A stretch of 64,000 nucleotides of DNA, taken from Lucinisca nassula. Lineage: Eukaryota; Mollusca; Bivalvia; Lucinida; Lucinidae. A program made the translations under genes and the position numbers. Shown here piece by piece: positions 28,710-39,848 of the stretch. The first letter of the stretch is position 1. Every line of letters starts with the position of its first letter. The DNA lies in NCBI GenBank assembly GCA_963580285.1, contig OY757011.1:167057406-167121405 (forward strand). Reading direction: 5' to 3'. The notes beneath the pieces were generated by a model. The model searched no databases and was not told where the DNA came from. It saw only the letters and a list, made by a program, of their open reading frames with translations.

Positions 28710-29014
28710 TTGTTTGTTTGTTTGATTTCAGGTTTAATGTCCCCGTCAACGCAGTATAGGTCATTTTGGAGGCGTTGCTTCCAATTTTGTGGGACTTTTA
28801 CCCGACATTGAGATGAAATGACATCTCAAGCCCTGTCACCAAATGAAACCAATAGGATTTATAAGCATGGATGGTCCGACTTGCACCGCTTTGCCTGGGC
28901 AGGCTTAGATCCTCTAAGTGGTTTACCAGTACTCGTATGCGGGTCGGTTTCAGCTCTGCGTGGAAGCATCATGCAGCCCATCTATTTCTTCAAGCCCCAA
29001 TAGGTGGGGGCCGA
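28710..29014 (-). mobile_element. SINE-A copy with 15-bp target duplication
   Basis: TTCACGTGTAGAGTC (28695-28709) and TTCACATGTAGAGTC (29015-29029) flank it with one mismatch. The SINE is full length from the TTTG tail to GGTGGGGGCCGA. Long flanking duplications support LINE-type retroposition. Confidence 0.9.
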
Positions 29015-29176
29015 TTCACATGTAGAGTCAAAGCTTTTGTGATGATTATAAGGGGTTTAAGAGAGAGTCAAAAAGTTCATAAAAATTTATGAAATTTTAT
29101 TTCTTCCAGCAAAATGCAATGTTAACATTCTGAGATATTACTCATTGCCTTACAAAAAGATGTCTTCAAAACAGAG

Positions 29177-29444
29177 CATTACGAAAACACACCTATTCAT
29201 TTTACCACCGAAAAATGAAAAGTTTCTGATGAAAAATTTCGATTTTTTTCTTGGTTCTGCTCAAAACATAGAATATGGATACTCGTTAGAACCGCCTCGA
29301 TGAGGCGGTTCTAACGAGTACATACAATCTATGTTTTTGAGCAGAAATAAAACAGAATAAGGTATACCCCTGCAAACCCCAGTTTTACTATATAAAAGTG
29401 GGGTTTAAGGGGGTCAAATTTATATAGGCGTGTTTTCGTGATGG
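29177..29444 (+). mobile_element. F-family MITE, complete reference copy
   Basis: Inverted ends CATTACGAAAACACACCTAT and ATAGGCGTGTTTTCGTGATG. The central hairpin GTTAGAACCGCCTCG / CGAGGCGGTTCTAAC sits inside longer arms. GAGCAGAAATAA and AAAGTGGGGTTTAAGG follow. No coding content. The superfamily is unknown to me. Confidence 0.8.
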
Positions 29445-29494
29445 AGAATCATCAAAAAACAAGGCAATATATGTATACTAACAAAAATGGTAAA

Positions 29495-29857
29495 AATACA
29501 CATTAACCCTCAAAGTGTCAAGCACATTTAAGCAGATGACATATTCAGATATATCTTATATATTTTTTTTTTTCAAAAACTATTCAGGCTTGATATTTAA
29601 TGTAAATAATCAGATTATTGATCATTATTCACTTGAAATGTCAAACCTTTTCTTCGAAAATGTCTGCCACATTTGTGATAGGAGCTTTATCCCTTTAGAT
29701 GCCAATCACAACAGTTGTCCTCTGCTTTGCGAACAGTATGGACCCAGATCAGACTGCCCCTCTAGGAGCAGTCTGGACAGGTCTGTATGCAAAAATATTT
29801 TTTTTAGAAGTAGACAACATTTTCAGATGCAGTTTTTCTTGGTGTTTTAAGGTTAAG
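29495..29857. mobile_element. P5-like element
   Basis: A decayed left end (TTAACCCTCAAAGTG) and a right part with an H29-type hairpin (CAGTATGGACCCAGATCAGA, then AGGAGCAGTCTGG) and TTTTTCTTGGTGTTTTAAGG, as in other P5 copies. Bases 29858-30485 have no recognised gene; open frames on both strands there lack domain signals. Confidence 0.5.
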
Positions 29858-30485
29858 ACTGCAATAGTAAATGCATAAGCAACCAATGATAAAAAGCTGC
29901 ATAAGCTTCACACAGAAGAACTATATTTTTGGAATTTTTTGTGTTTTTCATTTTCATATTTCTAGAAAAAGATGTAATTTTGTTTTGTTTCTCGACTGTT
30001 TCCAAGCTTTTTTCATCAAACAACCTTTCACTTGTTGCCTTGCTACCAGAAAAATGGAGCTTCAGGTGAACATGGATGTTGCAAAAGCAGAACGACCCTT
30101 CGTAGATCAGAACAGAATTTTTGCTCTCTGGATTGATGGAATGGCAGCTTAGAAAGTAAACTTTGAATGCATTCAGAACTGGGTTTGACAAGTTTGTTTC
30201 CAGCTTCAAATGGGGTTCCATTCCATAGAGCCTTTCATTATGGTCCCAGACATATGGACTTTAAGGGGAACATTTATACCTGGCATACTTGCAGCCCTAT
30301 ATTAAAAGGGACACAACTTTTGTAACTGTTTATTCCTCTGTGTATGAAGCTCTGCTTGAAGAGCAGAAGAGGGTCTGCTGATAAAGGAAAGAACTTGCTC
30401 CTTAAGGAGCAAATTCTTTACCTTCATAGGGAGTAAAAATAGTTTTGAGAGAGTTGCCTTTCCTGAAGATATACCTTTTCCCCTT

Positions 30486-30692
30486 AACCATTAAGCTGCC
30501 ATAAAAGGTTGACTGTTTTGGTCATCTGCTGAATCTTTTTGCAAACTTTTTAAACATATTTTTGCATGCAGACAAACAGTGTAGACCCTGATCAGACTGC
30601 AGTCAGATCTGGTTCCAGACTGTTTGTAACAACTTTTTAAAATAACCAGCAGATGAAAAAGTAGATGACAATTTGTGTGATAGGCATCTTAA
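30486..30692. mobile_element. P5 MITE
   Basis: TTAACC at the left and TTAA shared with the next P1 at the right. H29 hairpin CAAACAGTGTAGACCCTGATC at about 30572. GATGACAATTTGTGTGATAGG is near the right end. Confidence 0.6.
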
Positions 30693-30901
30693 CCCTTATC
30701 TTGCTGTTCACGACAACCCCTATCTTTGCAAACAGTGTAGATCCAGATCAGATGGCTTCTGAAGAAGCCATCTGATCAGGATCTACACTGTTTGGCATTC
30801 AGTTTATGAATTTGTAGGAATAAATTACATCAAATAATCTGATTGGTTCAAAGTCAGAAATGGGTGTGGCTAAACTGAATATTCAGCAAGAGAAGGGTTA
30901 A
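30689..30901 (+). mobile_element. P1 MITE, 213 bp
   Basis: TTAA at 30689-30692 and 30898-30901. P1-type hairpin with CTTCTGAAGAAGCC tip. Confidence 0.9.
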
Positions 30902-31225
30902 GGGTTAAACCCCAAAACATCATCTGGAATGACCTTGACTTTAATAATATGCAAGACAACATGACTGGCTAATGGCAATACATGAGGTAGTTTTTTGCTC
31001 TGACTTACTGTCTTCTTGAACATGATTCTGTACCACATTTTTTAGTTCCCCTCTGCCACCCAGAACAAAATACCAGAAACTGTTTGAACAATGGCAATTG
31101 TTGGTCAGATTTTTGAGTGGATGTATCAGCCACCATATTCTGCCCCATAGTCAATGCTAAAACTACCTCCCTATAAAAATGGTTATATTAGCGTCGATAT
31201 GACTAGGCATTGTAGCAACACTGGA

Positions 31226-31487
31226 CATCACGAAAACACGTCTATATAATTTTGACCCCCTTGAACCCCACTTTTAAATAGTAAAACTGGGGTTTACAGG
31301 GGTAAACCTTATTTTTGTTATTTCTGCTCTAAAATATAGATCAAGGCGGTTCTAACGAGTACCCTCAATCTATATTTTGAGCAGAAATATGAAAAATATC
31401 AGGATTTTTATCTGAAAATTTTCATTTTTTTTTTTTTTTGGTGGTAAAATTCCACCAATATATTTGAATAGGCATGTTTTCGTGATG
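31226..31487 (-). mobile_element. F-family MITE, reverse
   Basis: CATCACGAAAACACGTCTAT at the left and AGGCATGTTTTCGTGATG at the right. Reads in reverse relative to 29177-29444. Part of the central hairpin is deleted, and a poly-T run lies at about 31427. Bases 30902-31225 and 31488-31602 hold nothing I recognise. Confidence 0.75.
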
Positions 31488-31602
31488 TTTTGTACTGAAA
31501 ATTAAATAGTTTTCAACAAATCTGTGTTGAGAAGGAAGAAAAACAACAGTTCTATATTACAACAACACATACATATAATGGTATTACACAATAATGGATT
31601 TA

Positions 31603-31815
31603 TTAACCCTTGTCCTGCTAATCCCAGATATGCCTTATCTTTGAAACAATGTAGATCCAGATCAGATTGCTTCTGACGAAGCCATCTGATCAGGCTCTAC
31701 ATTATTTACCATTTAGATTGTGAATTTGATGCAATAATTTGCATCAAGTAATCTGATTGGTTGATAATCGGTAGTGGGTGTGGCATATATAAATATTCAG
31801 CGGGACAAGGGTTAA
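31603..31815 (+). mobile_element. P1 MITE, 213 bp
   Basis: TTAA both sides. Very close to the copies at 26435 and 53974 (shared CGGTAGTGGGTGTGG and TATTCAGC.GGACAAGGG). Confidence 0.9.
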
Positions 31816-32049
31816 ATGCAGTTATTGCAGTCAAAGCAGCACTATTAAAATTAAGCATTATATAAATAACATTTAACATTTCTATTTTGATTTCACCCTT
31901 AGATCACAAGTTCATGTGAGGTTTTCTTTTGGTTCTGTGAAATACAAGAGATTAGGCTTTTCCTTCTTGACATGGAAGGCAAATCCTCACTCATTATAAT
32001 ATAATTTCTTCAACTGGTTATGTATTAAGATCATTGTTGTTGTTTCCAG

Positions 32050-32202
32050 TTTCCCCGTGTCGTGGGTCGTCAGCTGGTGGGGTCCCAGGGAACTAATCCA
32101 TTCTGGCACTACACCGTGGCTGTTCGGTGGTATCCCCATTCCATGTTGCCGGTGAATGGGGAGACCATCGCTCGGCTCCAGCCCCGTATATTAAGATCCT
32201 AG
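32050..32202 (+). CDS. Candidate 3'-terminal coding exon, function unknown
   Basis: A 153-bp GC-rich block in an AT-rich background follows a good acceptor (GTTGTTGTTTCCAG, exon from 32050). The phase-0 frame encodes 50 residues ending in TAG (32200-32202), including VVGRQLVGSQGTNPFWHYTV and WYPHSMLP. The composition looks like real protein (Trp, Pro, Gly, His spread evenly) and the block matches no repeat family in this window. I do not recognise a domain. No partner exon or canonical poly-A signal was identified nearby; it could also be a fragment of an unrecognised mobile element. Confidence 0.35.
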   Translation, partial: FPRVVGRQLVGSQGTNPFWHYTVAVRWYPHSMLPVNGETIARLQPRILRS

Positions 32203-32492
32203 TTTGTTCCTCCTTAAATAGCTTATATCTAGACTAGCAGACTGTACTTTCAAAGTTTTTTTTTATTATTATTTTTCAGAGAAAATAATGCATGACATTA
32301 TGTAAATCACCTGCCAGGCAGATGATTCACATAAAAATAAGATAAAAAAAAAGGACTGTCATCATTCTGCTCTGATTGGAAATAGCTGGGATTCACCTAT
32401 TTTGGTCATTTTTCATCCTGTTATATACTAGTTTTTGAATAGCTCACATTATAGGAAGACATTCAAATAGTGGTCTCCCTTATTTAAAGTGG

Positions 32493-32702
32493 TACAGTAA
32501 AGTTCCTATATAATAGGACCACCTTTGGGACTGTTCAAAAGTGGTCTGTAAGGCCACTTTTGAACAGTCCCAAAAGTGGTCCCATTGTAGAGGACTCTGG
32601 GTGTAGAAAACACAAAAAGAACAGCTGAAATTATTTAAATATGCTTTTAAAAGCAGAATTTGTCTTAATCTTATGTGGTCTTCATAGCGAAATTGTACTG
32701 TA
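32493..32702 (+). mobile_element. T-family MITE, 210 bp
   Basis: Ends TACAGTAAAGTTCC and TTGTACTGTA with TA flanks. The near-perfect internal hairpin GGGACTGTTCAAAAGTGG / CCACTTTTGAACAGTCCC follows the left end. The end sequence resembles pogo/Tigger-type transposons (inference). Confidence 0.8.
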
Positions 32703-32994
32703 GTATGTTGGGGTAACTGGTGTATCCATATGCCTTAAATCAAGCAAATTATTAAATGTCATCTTTTGCAGCTGACAGCTGGGGACACACTGAATATTTC
32801 ATGAGAAAGTCGCTCTTGTATAATTATATTATTGTAAGAGACAATACATAGTCTAATAAATATGTAATGGGCACATATGAACCAATGTTTTTGGAAAAAA
32901 GTGGTCTCACGCTAGAATTTCCACAATGCCACAGTTTTAAAAATTTTAACATCATCGACCTGTGTGTGGAAGTATAGGTTTGAAAATGACCTCT

Positions 32995-33270
32995 ACACTT
33001 GTTGTGACTGGCGGTTTAAGGGTCAACCTATAACCTGCCAATCCTGACAATTGTCGTCTGCTTTGTTGTCTGCTGGTTACTTTAAAAAATAATTTTTGCA
33101 AACAGTATGGACCCAAATCAGACTGCTCCTCTAGGAGCAGTCTTAAGAGGAGCAGTCTTATTTGGGTGCACAGTGTTTGCCAGTATGCAAAAATATTTTT
33201 AAAAAGTTGGCAAAAAGATTTAGCAGACGGCAATTTCAGGTGTAATTTTTCTCAGCGTTTTAAGGGTAAA
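32995..33270. mobile_element. P5-like element
   Basis: GACAATTGTCGTCTGCTTTG at the left, H29-type hairpin with CTCCTCTAGGAGCAGTCTT duplicated at its tip, and TTTTTCTCAGCGTTTTAAGGG at the right. Bases 33271-33639 hold nothing recognised. Confidence 0.5.
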
Positions 33271-33639
33271 CAAGTACTCTCCTCAAATATTTTTTTCATT
33301 GCAAAATCACATACTGCCCAAAAGGAATTACAGGGAATTTAAAAATTATATTACTGATTAAAAACATTATTTATTAAAAATATATTAAACGAAAACACAA
33401 ACAGAACTCAGAAGTTTGGTGAAAATTTCATTGAACTCAGGTGTTTTAATTTTTTTCAAACTTGGAAATCTAAAGCGTGAATTAATTTCATTTTTATGCT
33501 TTTTTATGGGTATGTTTGTCTGTGAATCACTCAGAAACTGAATGATTAGTAGGCATCATTTATAACCTAGAAGCCTGTTGTTATCAAGGTACATATGTAT
33601 ACACTGTTCATTATATCATGGTTTTAGATACAATTTGTT

Positions 33640-33956
33640 TTAACCCTTTTTGTACCAAATGGAATCTTCCTCCTTATATATATCAGGAGTCCATTTCAAA
33701 ATTTAGGGGTGACAGGTTGTGTTTTCATCAAAATGTATTTGGAAAATGGCTGGAATTTCTGCAGTGTAGCCCTGATCAGACCTTTAAGTCATTGTTGCAA
33801 ATAGTGTGGACACAGATCAGACTGCTCCTGTAGGAGCAGTCTGATCTGGGTTCACACTGTTTGCAAAAATATTTGTAAAAAAAGTTTGGAAGAAAATTCA
33901 ACAGGGGACATAAAGAGATATTTTCAGATACATTTTTTCTTGGCATCTTAGTTAAC
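33640..33956 (+). mobile_element. Chimeric MITE, P2 left half with P5 right half
   Basis: TTAA at 33640-33643 begins a P2 left half (TTTTTGTACCAAATGGAATC, AAAATTTAGGGGTGACAGG). From about 33790 it switches to a P5 right half with its own H29 hairpin (GTGTGGACACAGATCAGA / TCTGATCTGGGTTCACAC) and ends TTAA at 33953-33956. Confidence 0.6.
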
Positions 33957-33996
33957 CCGACATGATCAGAAGAGGATACAGATTTAATGAAAAGTG

Positions 33997-34002
33997 TTTA
34001 TT
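33997..34002 (-). promoter_or_regulatory. Candidate poly-A signal AATAAA
   Basis: Read on the minus strand, about 330 nt downstream of the stop of the membrane-protein gene. Suitably placed, but AT-rich sequence gives such hexamers by chance. Confidence 0.4.
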
Positions 34003-34333
34003 AATTTGAATATGTTCGGAAAATTTAGATTTTCACCAAACTTCTTAGGTTTCTTTTGAACTGAGACACATTAAGCAATCAGCAATCTCATGTCTTTTAA
34101 GTAGTAACAAAATTTCATTATCCTCCTCAATTTAGTCCCTCAACAGGGACAGAAATGTAGCACTAGAATCCTTCAGAATTGTTACAGCTCTCTCACAGAA
34201 CAGCTTGATTTGATTTTCAATTTTTAAGCTCTAAATGCACAATTAAAGTATTTCACATACAAATTTGTATTGGCACATTTTGAACGAAATTTCGAAACAA
34301 GTTAAAACTTGAAGTTTTAGTCCAGTCAGAATA

Positions 34334-35608
34334 TCACACCACAGAGAATAATGTTGGATCACTTAGTTCCTCAATATAAGGTCTGTGTACCATAGCTTGT
34401 GTGAAAGTCAGCGGTATTTGAGTATCATTCCTTGACTGTAATAATGGAGACCGTGGATTTAGGTCCGGTTGGATTGGTTGAAAGTGTTTGTTGGAATTGA
34501 AGTTAGAATGTGAACCACTTATGTGACAAATTTGATTTGCATGATTCAAGTCACTTATATATCCAATACTGTTTGAATGAACACTGTGGCCATCACTTTG
34601 TAAGCTATGCAACTGGCCAATTTGTGGGTTGTTATAGCAACCTTCTATACTGTTCACATGACCACAATGACCTTGACTGTTCAAGTGGTTTATAGGACCA
34701 CTACTATGTAATGGTCTTACATGTGTATCTATTGTATGTAATCGTCCACCATGGACATCATAATTTGACTGAGTTACTTGATTCATTCCAAAAACAGGCC
34801 CAACATGACTTCCATTTGTATTCTGACTTATATGGCTTGGGTGGGATAATTGTCTCACAGAATTTGTGTTAAAATATGGTTTAGAACTCATTTCTGTTGT
34901 GTAGTGATGACTAGGTGGAATAGGTTTACGCTGTTTGTGACGTCTTTGTTTTGCAGAGTATTTTTCTCCATACGAAATCTGATATGGTTGATAGTCTGCT
35001 TCATTAGGATGTATCCTAATTGGTTTGAATAAAGGAACTATGTCATGTACTTGACAACTACCAACACCTTGTAATGCTTCTTGAGCATTACCATTGCTAC
35101 TGCTTGCACTATGATTATATTGTCCAGATCGAGAACTACGAAATCCTGAATCATCAGAATCATCTGATGCTTCTGACTTTGGTCGATGTTCATCTCCAGC
35201 TCTTTCTGCTGAGTTACCTTGCACATTAAAGTGAATGTCATTTAACTCGCAGAATCCACTATCTGGGGCAGTTCTGTACAGAGTGGGATTATCTATACCA
35301 TCAGTTGGTTCTGGACTCTCCTCATAATTATCAGATGTCTCCTTCTTGTCAATGTTATTATTATGATTTAGAAGGTCCGAAAGATCAAATTTTGGCTTGA
35401 AAGGAGGACGGGGTGGTGGTGGAGCCTCATACACTGCACCATTCTTGAGTTTCTCTATCCCATGAGGGTCATGTTTCTTGTAGAGAATTTGGTGCCGAAT
35501 CTTGATTCTCCACCAGCAGTAGCAGAAGACAACAAAGAGTATCACAGTAATAATGCTGGGTAACAGGATTCCAAGAAAAAACAAGTAGTTCATTGTTGCT
35601 GAGTTCAT
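34334..35608 (-). CDS. Single-pass membrane protein with PDZ-type C-terminus, uncharacterised
   Basis: 424 residues, function unknown. The start is well fixed: an in-frame TAG lies four codons upstream of the ATG at 35608. One hydrophobic segment (about 8-33, LFFLGILLPSIITVILFVVF) is followed by basic residues (RIKIRHQ), which predicts an outside N-terminus and a cytosolic tail of about 390 residues. The tail has a proline box (APPPPRPPFKP, about 62-72, SH3-like ligand), a Ser/Asp-rich patch (SEASDDSDDSGFRSSRSG, about 143-160) and a long Asn/His/Ser-rich low-complexity region. It ends F-S-V-V, a class I PDZ ligand pattern. The layout suggests a scaffold-binding membrane adaptor (inference). 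The coding part sits in one exon; no repeat lies inside it. I recognise no named family. Confidence 0.85.
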   Translation of the reverse strand: MNSATMNYLFFLGILLPSIITVILFVVFCYCWWRIKIRHQILYKKHDPHGIEKLKNGAVYEAPPPPRPPFKPKFDLSDLLNHNNNIDKKETSDNYEESPEPTDGIDNPTLYRTAPDSGFCELNDIHFNVQGNSAERAGDEHRPKSEASDDSDDSGFRSSRSGQYNHSASSSNGNAQEALQGVGSCQVHDIVPLFKPIRIHPNEADYQPYQISYGEKYSAKQRRHKQRKPIPPSHHYTTEMSSKPYFNTNSVRQLSHPSHISQNTNGSHVGPVFGMNQVTQSNYDVHGGRLHTIDTHVRPLHSSGPINHLNSQGHCGHVNSIEGCYNNPQIGQLHSLQSDGHSVHSNSIGYISDLNHANQICHISGSHSNFNSNKHFQPIQPDLNPRSPLLQSRNDTQIPLTFTQAMVHRPYIEELSDPTLFSVV

Positions 35609-35702
35609 ATTGCTCCACTAGAGACTCTCATCTGTTCAGTGTGCATTGTTGCCATGGTTACAGCAGAATGACACCAGTGGTGTAGAAGTTCTTGTAGCTG
35701 TC
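35609..35702 (-). other. 5' UTR part of the terminal exon and splice acceptor
   Basis: On the minus strand TTGTCTCTCTTTTCAG ends just before 35702, a strong polypyrimidine-AG acceptor. The gene therefore probably has at least one upstream non-coding exon at higher coordinates, which I could not locate. Confidence 0.6.
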
Positions 35703-35795
35703 CTGAAAAGAGAGACAAGGAAAATAGTGGTTATTAAATGTTTTGAGTGAGTGATGAGAATACACTTTATAGTCAGCACCCAACAAGCTGTATTC

Positions 35796-36008
35796 TTAAC
35801 CCTTGTGCTGCTGAATATTCATAAATGCCACACCGACTACCGATTATCAACCAATCAGATTACTTGATGCAAATTATTGCAACAAATTCACAATCTGAAT
35901 GGCAAACAATGTAGATCCTGATCAGATGGCTTCATCAGAAGCCATCTGATCTGGATCTTCATATTTTGGAAAATAAGGCATATCCGGGCTCAGCAGGACA
36001 AGGGTTAA
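35796..36008 (-). mobile_element. P1 MITE, 213 bp
   Basis: TTAA at both ends. Reverse orientation (AACCAATCAGATTACTTGATGC first). It lies about 95 bp upstream of the acceptor of the membrane-protein exon, so within the presumed intron. Confidence 0.9.
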
Positions 36009-37420
36009 TACCTCATTTTCATTTATAGCCTCGTAAGACAGGAGCATTTTATATTTGAACCCTCATCAACATATTACATTTTCCTTCATTTTATATTATT
36101 TTCTGGAGAGAAAATCAAGCTTCATTCAAATATGTTCTTTTTACTTGTTGTAAAGCTGAAAAAAAAAGTGAAAATATCATCTGCTGCTTATAAGCTGTGT
36201 TATAGAAGACATACAGGTTAATTTTGCAGCTTATTCCAAACATCACTAAATATAAAGAAACAAAAGACAAACCAATATTCGTATCAATCCTCAATGTGTT
36301 ACTTTTGCTTTTATCTCCGATCAGGGCTTTTCATTGTTAAAGTGTTTGTGTTCAAGTGATAAAGTATCGATAGTGTCAACTTGGGTTTGCGACTCTTCAG
36401 AAAAAATTTTTCTTTGTATCCCTGCGTACATGATTTATGTGTATTGTTTGAAATGAAGGCAAAACTGGTGTATTGGTCTTACTGGTTTTTCTCTCCTAAT
36501 TTTCTCTCCCAGAAATGTCAACATCAAAGACTATTTAAAAAAAAATTTAATCTCAAAGTTTGAATAGACACTGTCCCACATGAATGCTGGTTATATTCAT
36601 TTTTACCTGTTCATCATGTGGCATCAGAAGAATTTAAAACTAAACTTTTCAGGTGCTGCAGGGGGTCCATTTGTTTGATAACATCACAAGTAAGGTCATT
36701 CATATTCATATCTTTAGATATGAAATCTAGAATATTTAAATGTCAAGTGCATATATACATGTCAGAAGACATTGATAAGTTTGTCACATTTTTGTTTTTC
36801 ATATGGATAGTTTAGTTTGAGTCACAATTATTAGAAAGGAATTTGTTCTCTCTAAGCCCAGTTTGGTTGTCATCTTCACTAGCTATACTTCTTCACTAGC
36901 TATACTTAACAGTGTTAACATAGGCATTCAGGATCATTTTAATATGCGCTTATCAGCTTATTTATTTGACCCTTTATTGTAACATTTTTCTTATCAGTAT
37001 TCCCATTTGAACTTATGAGGTTGGTTAAAGCTTCAGAAAATATCTCTTGCCCTTGCCCTTGCCATAGAACCTTTGGTGTTACGTGATCTTTAAATATAGA
37101 CCATGCAGGTTTTTTTCGCTACATTAATCCTGTCGGTTTTGCTTTCATCACTTGACATGCAAAAATCTGTCAAGAAGGATCAGAAATGAGGTATCCAGTA
37201 ACACAGGTAAAGAAAAAATACCCACACAGAGGCAAAAAATACAGGTAAATGGCCAGAAGATACTGGTCATCTAGTGAAAGAAACCATTTAAAGAAACTGA
37301 TAATCACTGATGACTTTTTTTCTGGGTCAGATTGCATACCATTTGCATTGTAAACCCAGTTCAGGCTATTCCAAAGGCACATAGTGCATTTAGGATTCAT
37401 ATAAAGCAGTAGAAAATATA
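36009..37420. other. Unassigned sequence, presumed intronic
   Basis: No repeat family recognised apart from a short duplication CTTCACTAGCTATACTT near 36878-36907. Small open frames have no domain content. Confidence 0.35.
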
Positions 37421-37743
37421 TACCGTATTCGCCCTAATTACCGCACATGCTCCTATAAGCGCACACCAAAGCTATTTTTGAAAAGGAAATGCATAAGCGC
37501 ACACTTTACAGTAATCCCCCCCTTGAAGCTCTCATAGTAAATCTATAAAAACTTATTTCTTCCAACAGTGAAGGCAATGCTTAAGTATCTTTTTCTGTCC
37601 CATTAAATACCAGTATGCATCATCTTGGAAGCTGTTGTTTTCGTATCAAGTGTGCGCTAATTAGGTAGATTTTTCACCATGATTTTATGACATGATTTTG
37701 AAAAAACTTAGCGCACAGTGCGGTAATTAGGGCGAATACGGTA
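37421..37743. mobile_element. MITE with perfect 26-bp ends
   Basis: TACCGTATTCGCCCTAATTA... at 37421-37446 and its exact complement at 37718-37743, TA flanks, 323 bp. Inner words GCGCACAC and TGTGCGCTAATTAGG extend the symmetry. TA target and ends fit a Tc1/mariner or pogo-type non-autonomous element (inference). Bases 37744-38483 hold nothing recognised. Confidence 0.85.
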
Positions 37744-38483
37744 CATGTACTTTGGGGAGTATATTTGCCCTTTTTGTTTGCATACAAATTCACATCAAAG
37801 TTTTGTATTATAGTACATGAATTTTTAAATATTGGAGCTAGTGACAGGCCAGGGGTCTGTGAAGACCCAGGTCACTTTAAATTTGAGTTTAGAAAAAAGT
37901 AATCTGTTTATAATTTATCAAATGCAGCTGCTTGTCTCCCAACTTCTATAAGCTCTCTGAATATTGAAAACTATTCTTTCTGGGACAGCAAATATTAGTG
38001 TTTGAAACTTGTGAAAAATAAATATTTGCTCTAATATCTTATAATTTCTTTTAAGGTTCCTAACTAATGGTAGGGGTTCAATAAGAGAATACACAAAACT
38101 TTCAGACTTGCTGAACTACATTATTGAAACCTTGGTTAATAAGTGTTTGGTATAGACTCAAGTCACACAAGAACAACTTTATAATTATTTAATAGTTTTC
38201 TATTCTGTGGTAATTCAATATTTGCTGATCTCATACAAGTATAACAAACATTGACTCTGTTTCTGACAATGGTCTGGTACAAAATGTACCAGGTCACGTC
38301 AAAACCGTGAAAATGTCGTGTGTAGCAGATTCACCCAGTCTCATCGGAGTGTCCTCAGGATAGATTTTTGTTTGCTTGAGCATTGGTGATCGGTTTCTGA
38401 TGACTAGACACTCTGATCGGACATGGTTGAAAATGTTGGGGGTGATCTCTCTTAACAGTTGAAACATTTCTTAGCCTGTTTTA

Positions 38484-38679
38484 CCCATGATAGAGATAAA
38501 CTATTCCGCTGGAGTCCATTAAAAATTTGGGTGTATCAGGTTGAATTTATATAGAAAAATGCTGAACTTTTTGCAAATAGTAAAGGCCCTGATCAGATGC
38601 CACATTTAGCGGCATCTGATCAGAGCCTTCACTGTTTGCAGTATTCATTATTGGGTTTTTCCTGTCTAAAATGGGTTAA
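38484..38679 (+). mobile_element. P2 MITE
   Basis: TTACCCATGATAGAG at the left, AAATTTGGGTGTATCAGG, H29 hairpin (GTAAAGGCCCTGATCAGATG / CATCTGATCAGAGCCTTCAC) and AAAATGGGTTAA at the right. Bases 38680-39165 hold nothing recognised. Confidence 0.6.
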
Positions 38680-39165
38680 AAAAACACGACCCCCAAACAA
38701 CGCAACATTGATTTTTAGCAAAGTAAGAATTATGAACGGATGTCGATTTTGATGTTTTACAGGTGACTTGAGACCGGTGTCTTTTAATAGGCGACTTAGT
38801 GGGAAAATTGCTTTGGATAAATTTACATTGACGGGCTTTGTTCAGTTAACCAAAGCAATTTCGCACTCAGGTTCCCCGTTATGATGCCCGTGGTTTCATA
38901 TAAAAAGATATGATAATCGCTAGATACTTTTCCTTTCTCGGCCATAAATGCATGTAAAAGTACCTGAGATTTATGTATTTGTCATTTTACCCATCACATA
39001 AAATTTGAATATCTGCATGTTGCTAAGTTAAAGCTGATTGAGTGTAAGAATATTTTCTTATCATTTATAATTCAACTGGAAAAAATGTCTTGCTTGCTAA
39101 CAAAATGGACGCCTGCAGTAAGAACTCTGCATAAAATTTTCAAGCTTTTGACAGTATTTTCAGAG

Positions 39166-39365
39166 TACCGTAACGATCCTAAGTATTGGGACAGATAGGC
39201 CTAAGCAAACAGTGCAGACCCAAATCAGACTGCTCCTGAAGGGAGCAGTCTGATCAGGGTCTGCAGTGTTAAACATTCTATTTGCACCTTTTGGACACCT
39301 TGCTGGATCGGGAACAAATTCGTTAAAATTTTAAGAGAATTACAGCAAGTCTTCAAGGTGTCTGA
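39166..39365 (+). mobile_element. R1 MITE
   Basis: Starts ACCGTAACGATCCTAAGTAT, GGGACAGATAGGCC, then the H29 hairpin GCAAACAGTGCAGACCC ... AGGGTCTGCAGTG with AGACTGCTCCTGAAGGGAGCA tip, then GCACCTTTTGGACACCTTGC. Other copies are at 46512, 48727, 56112 and 56920. Confidence 0.65.
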
Positions 39366-39689
39366 ATTTGTAGAATTTTTTACAACATTTCTTTTGCACA
39401 TCACATGTGAATCCTCTGCCAGGACATAAAATGTCAAGCATTTTTTCTCTGGTGCAACATATTTTATATTGTTCAATGAAAAAACTGCCCCCAAGCAATT
39501 CACTTACACTGATAAACCTTTTTTCCCTAGAAACCATATTGTCATTGAATTGCAAATGATAATAATATAATAAAAAAATTGAAATTATGCCATCTGGTAG
39601 TCAACGTTTTTACTTGGATCAGAGAAATCAGAAAAAAGACATGATGGCAAGAAAAAAATGCATTTGAAAATGCCGTCTTCTGCAGTATT

Positions 39690-39848
39690 CTTCTTACAAA
39701 CTTTACAAACATATTGTTAAACAGAGTTGAAGTGAGTCTGATTGGACTAGAGGAGCAGTCTGACCTTGGTCCACACTGTTTGCAATAATGACTTAAAGCA
39801 ACTGGTGGGATAAACAGCAGACAACCATTGCTGTGATTGACATCTTAA
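39690..39848. mobile_element. P5 MITE, right half
   Basis: Decayed hairpin GGAGCAGTCTGACC ... GGTCCACACTGTTTGC, then CAGCAGACAACCATTGCTG and TTAA shared with the next P1. Bases 39366-39689 hold nothing recognised. Confidence 0.45.

Noticed and set aside
29515..30221. Open frames of 93-122 codons on both strands near 29.5-30.2 kb
   Set aside because: They overlap a P5-like element and AT-rich sequence, frames on both strands are equally open, and no domain is seen.
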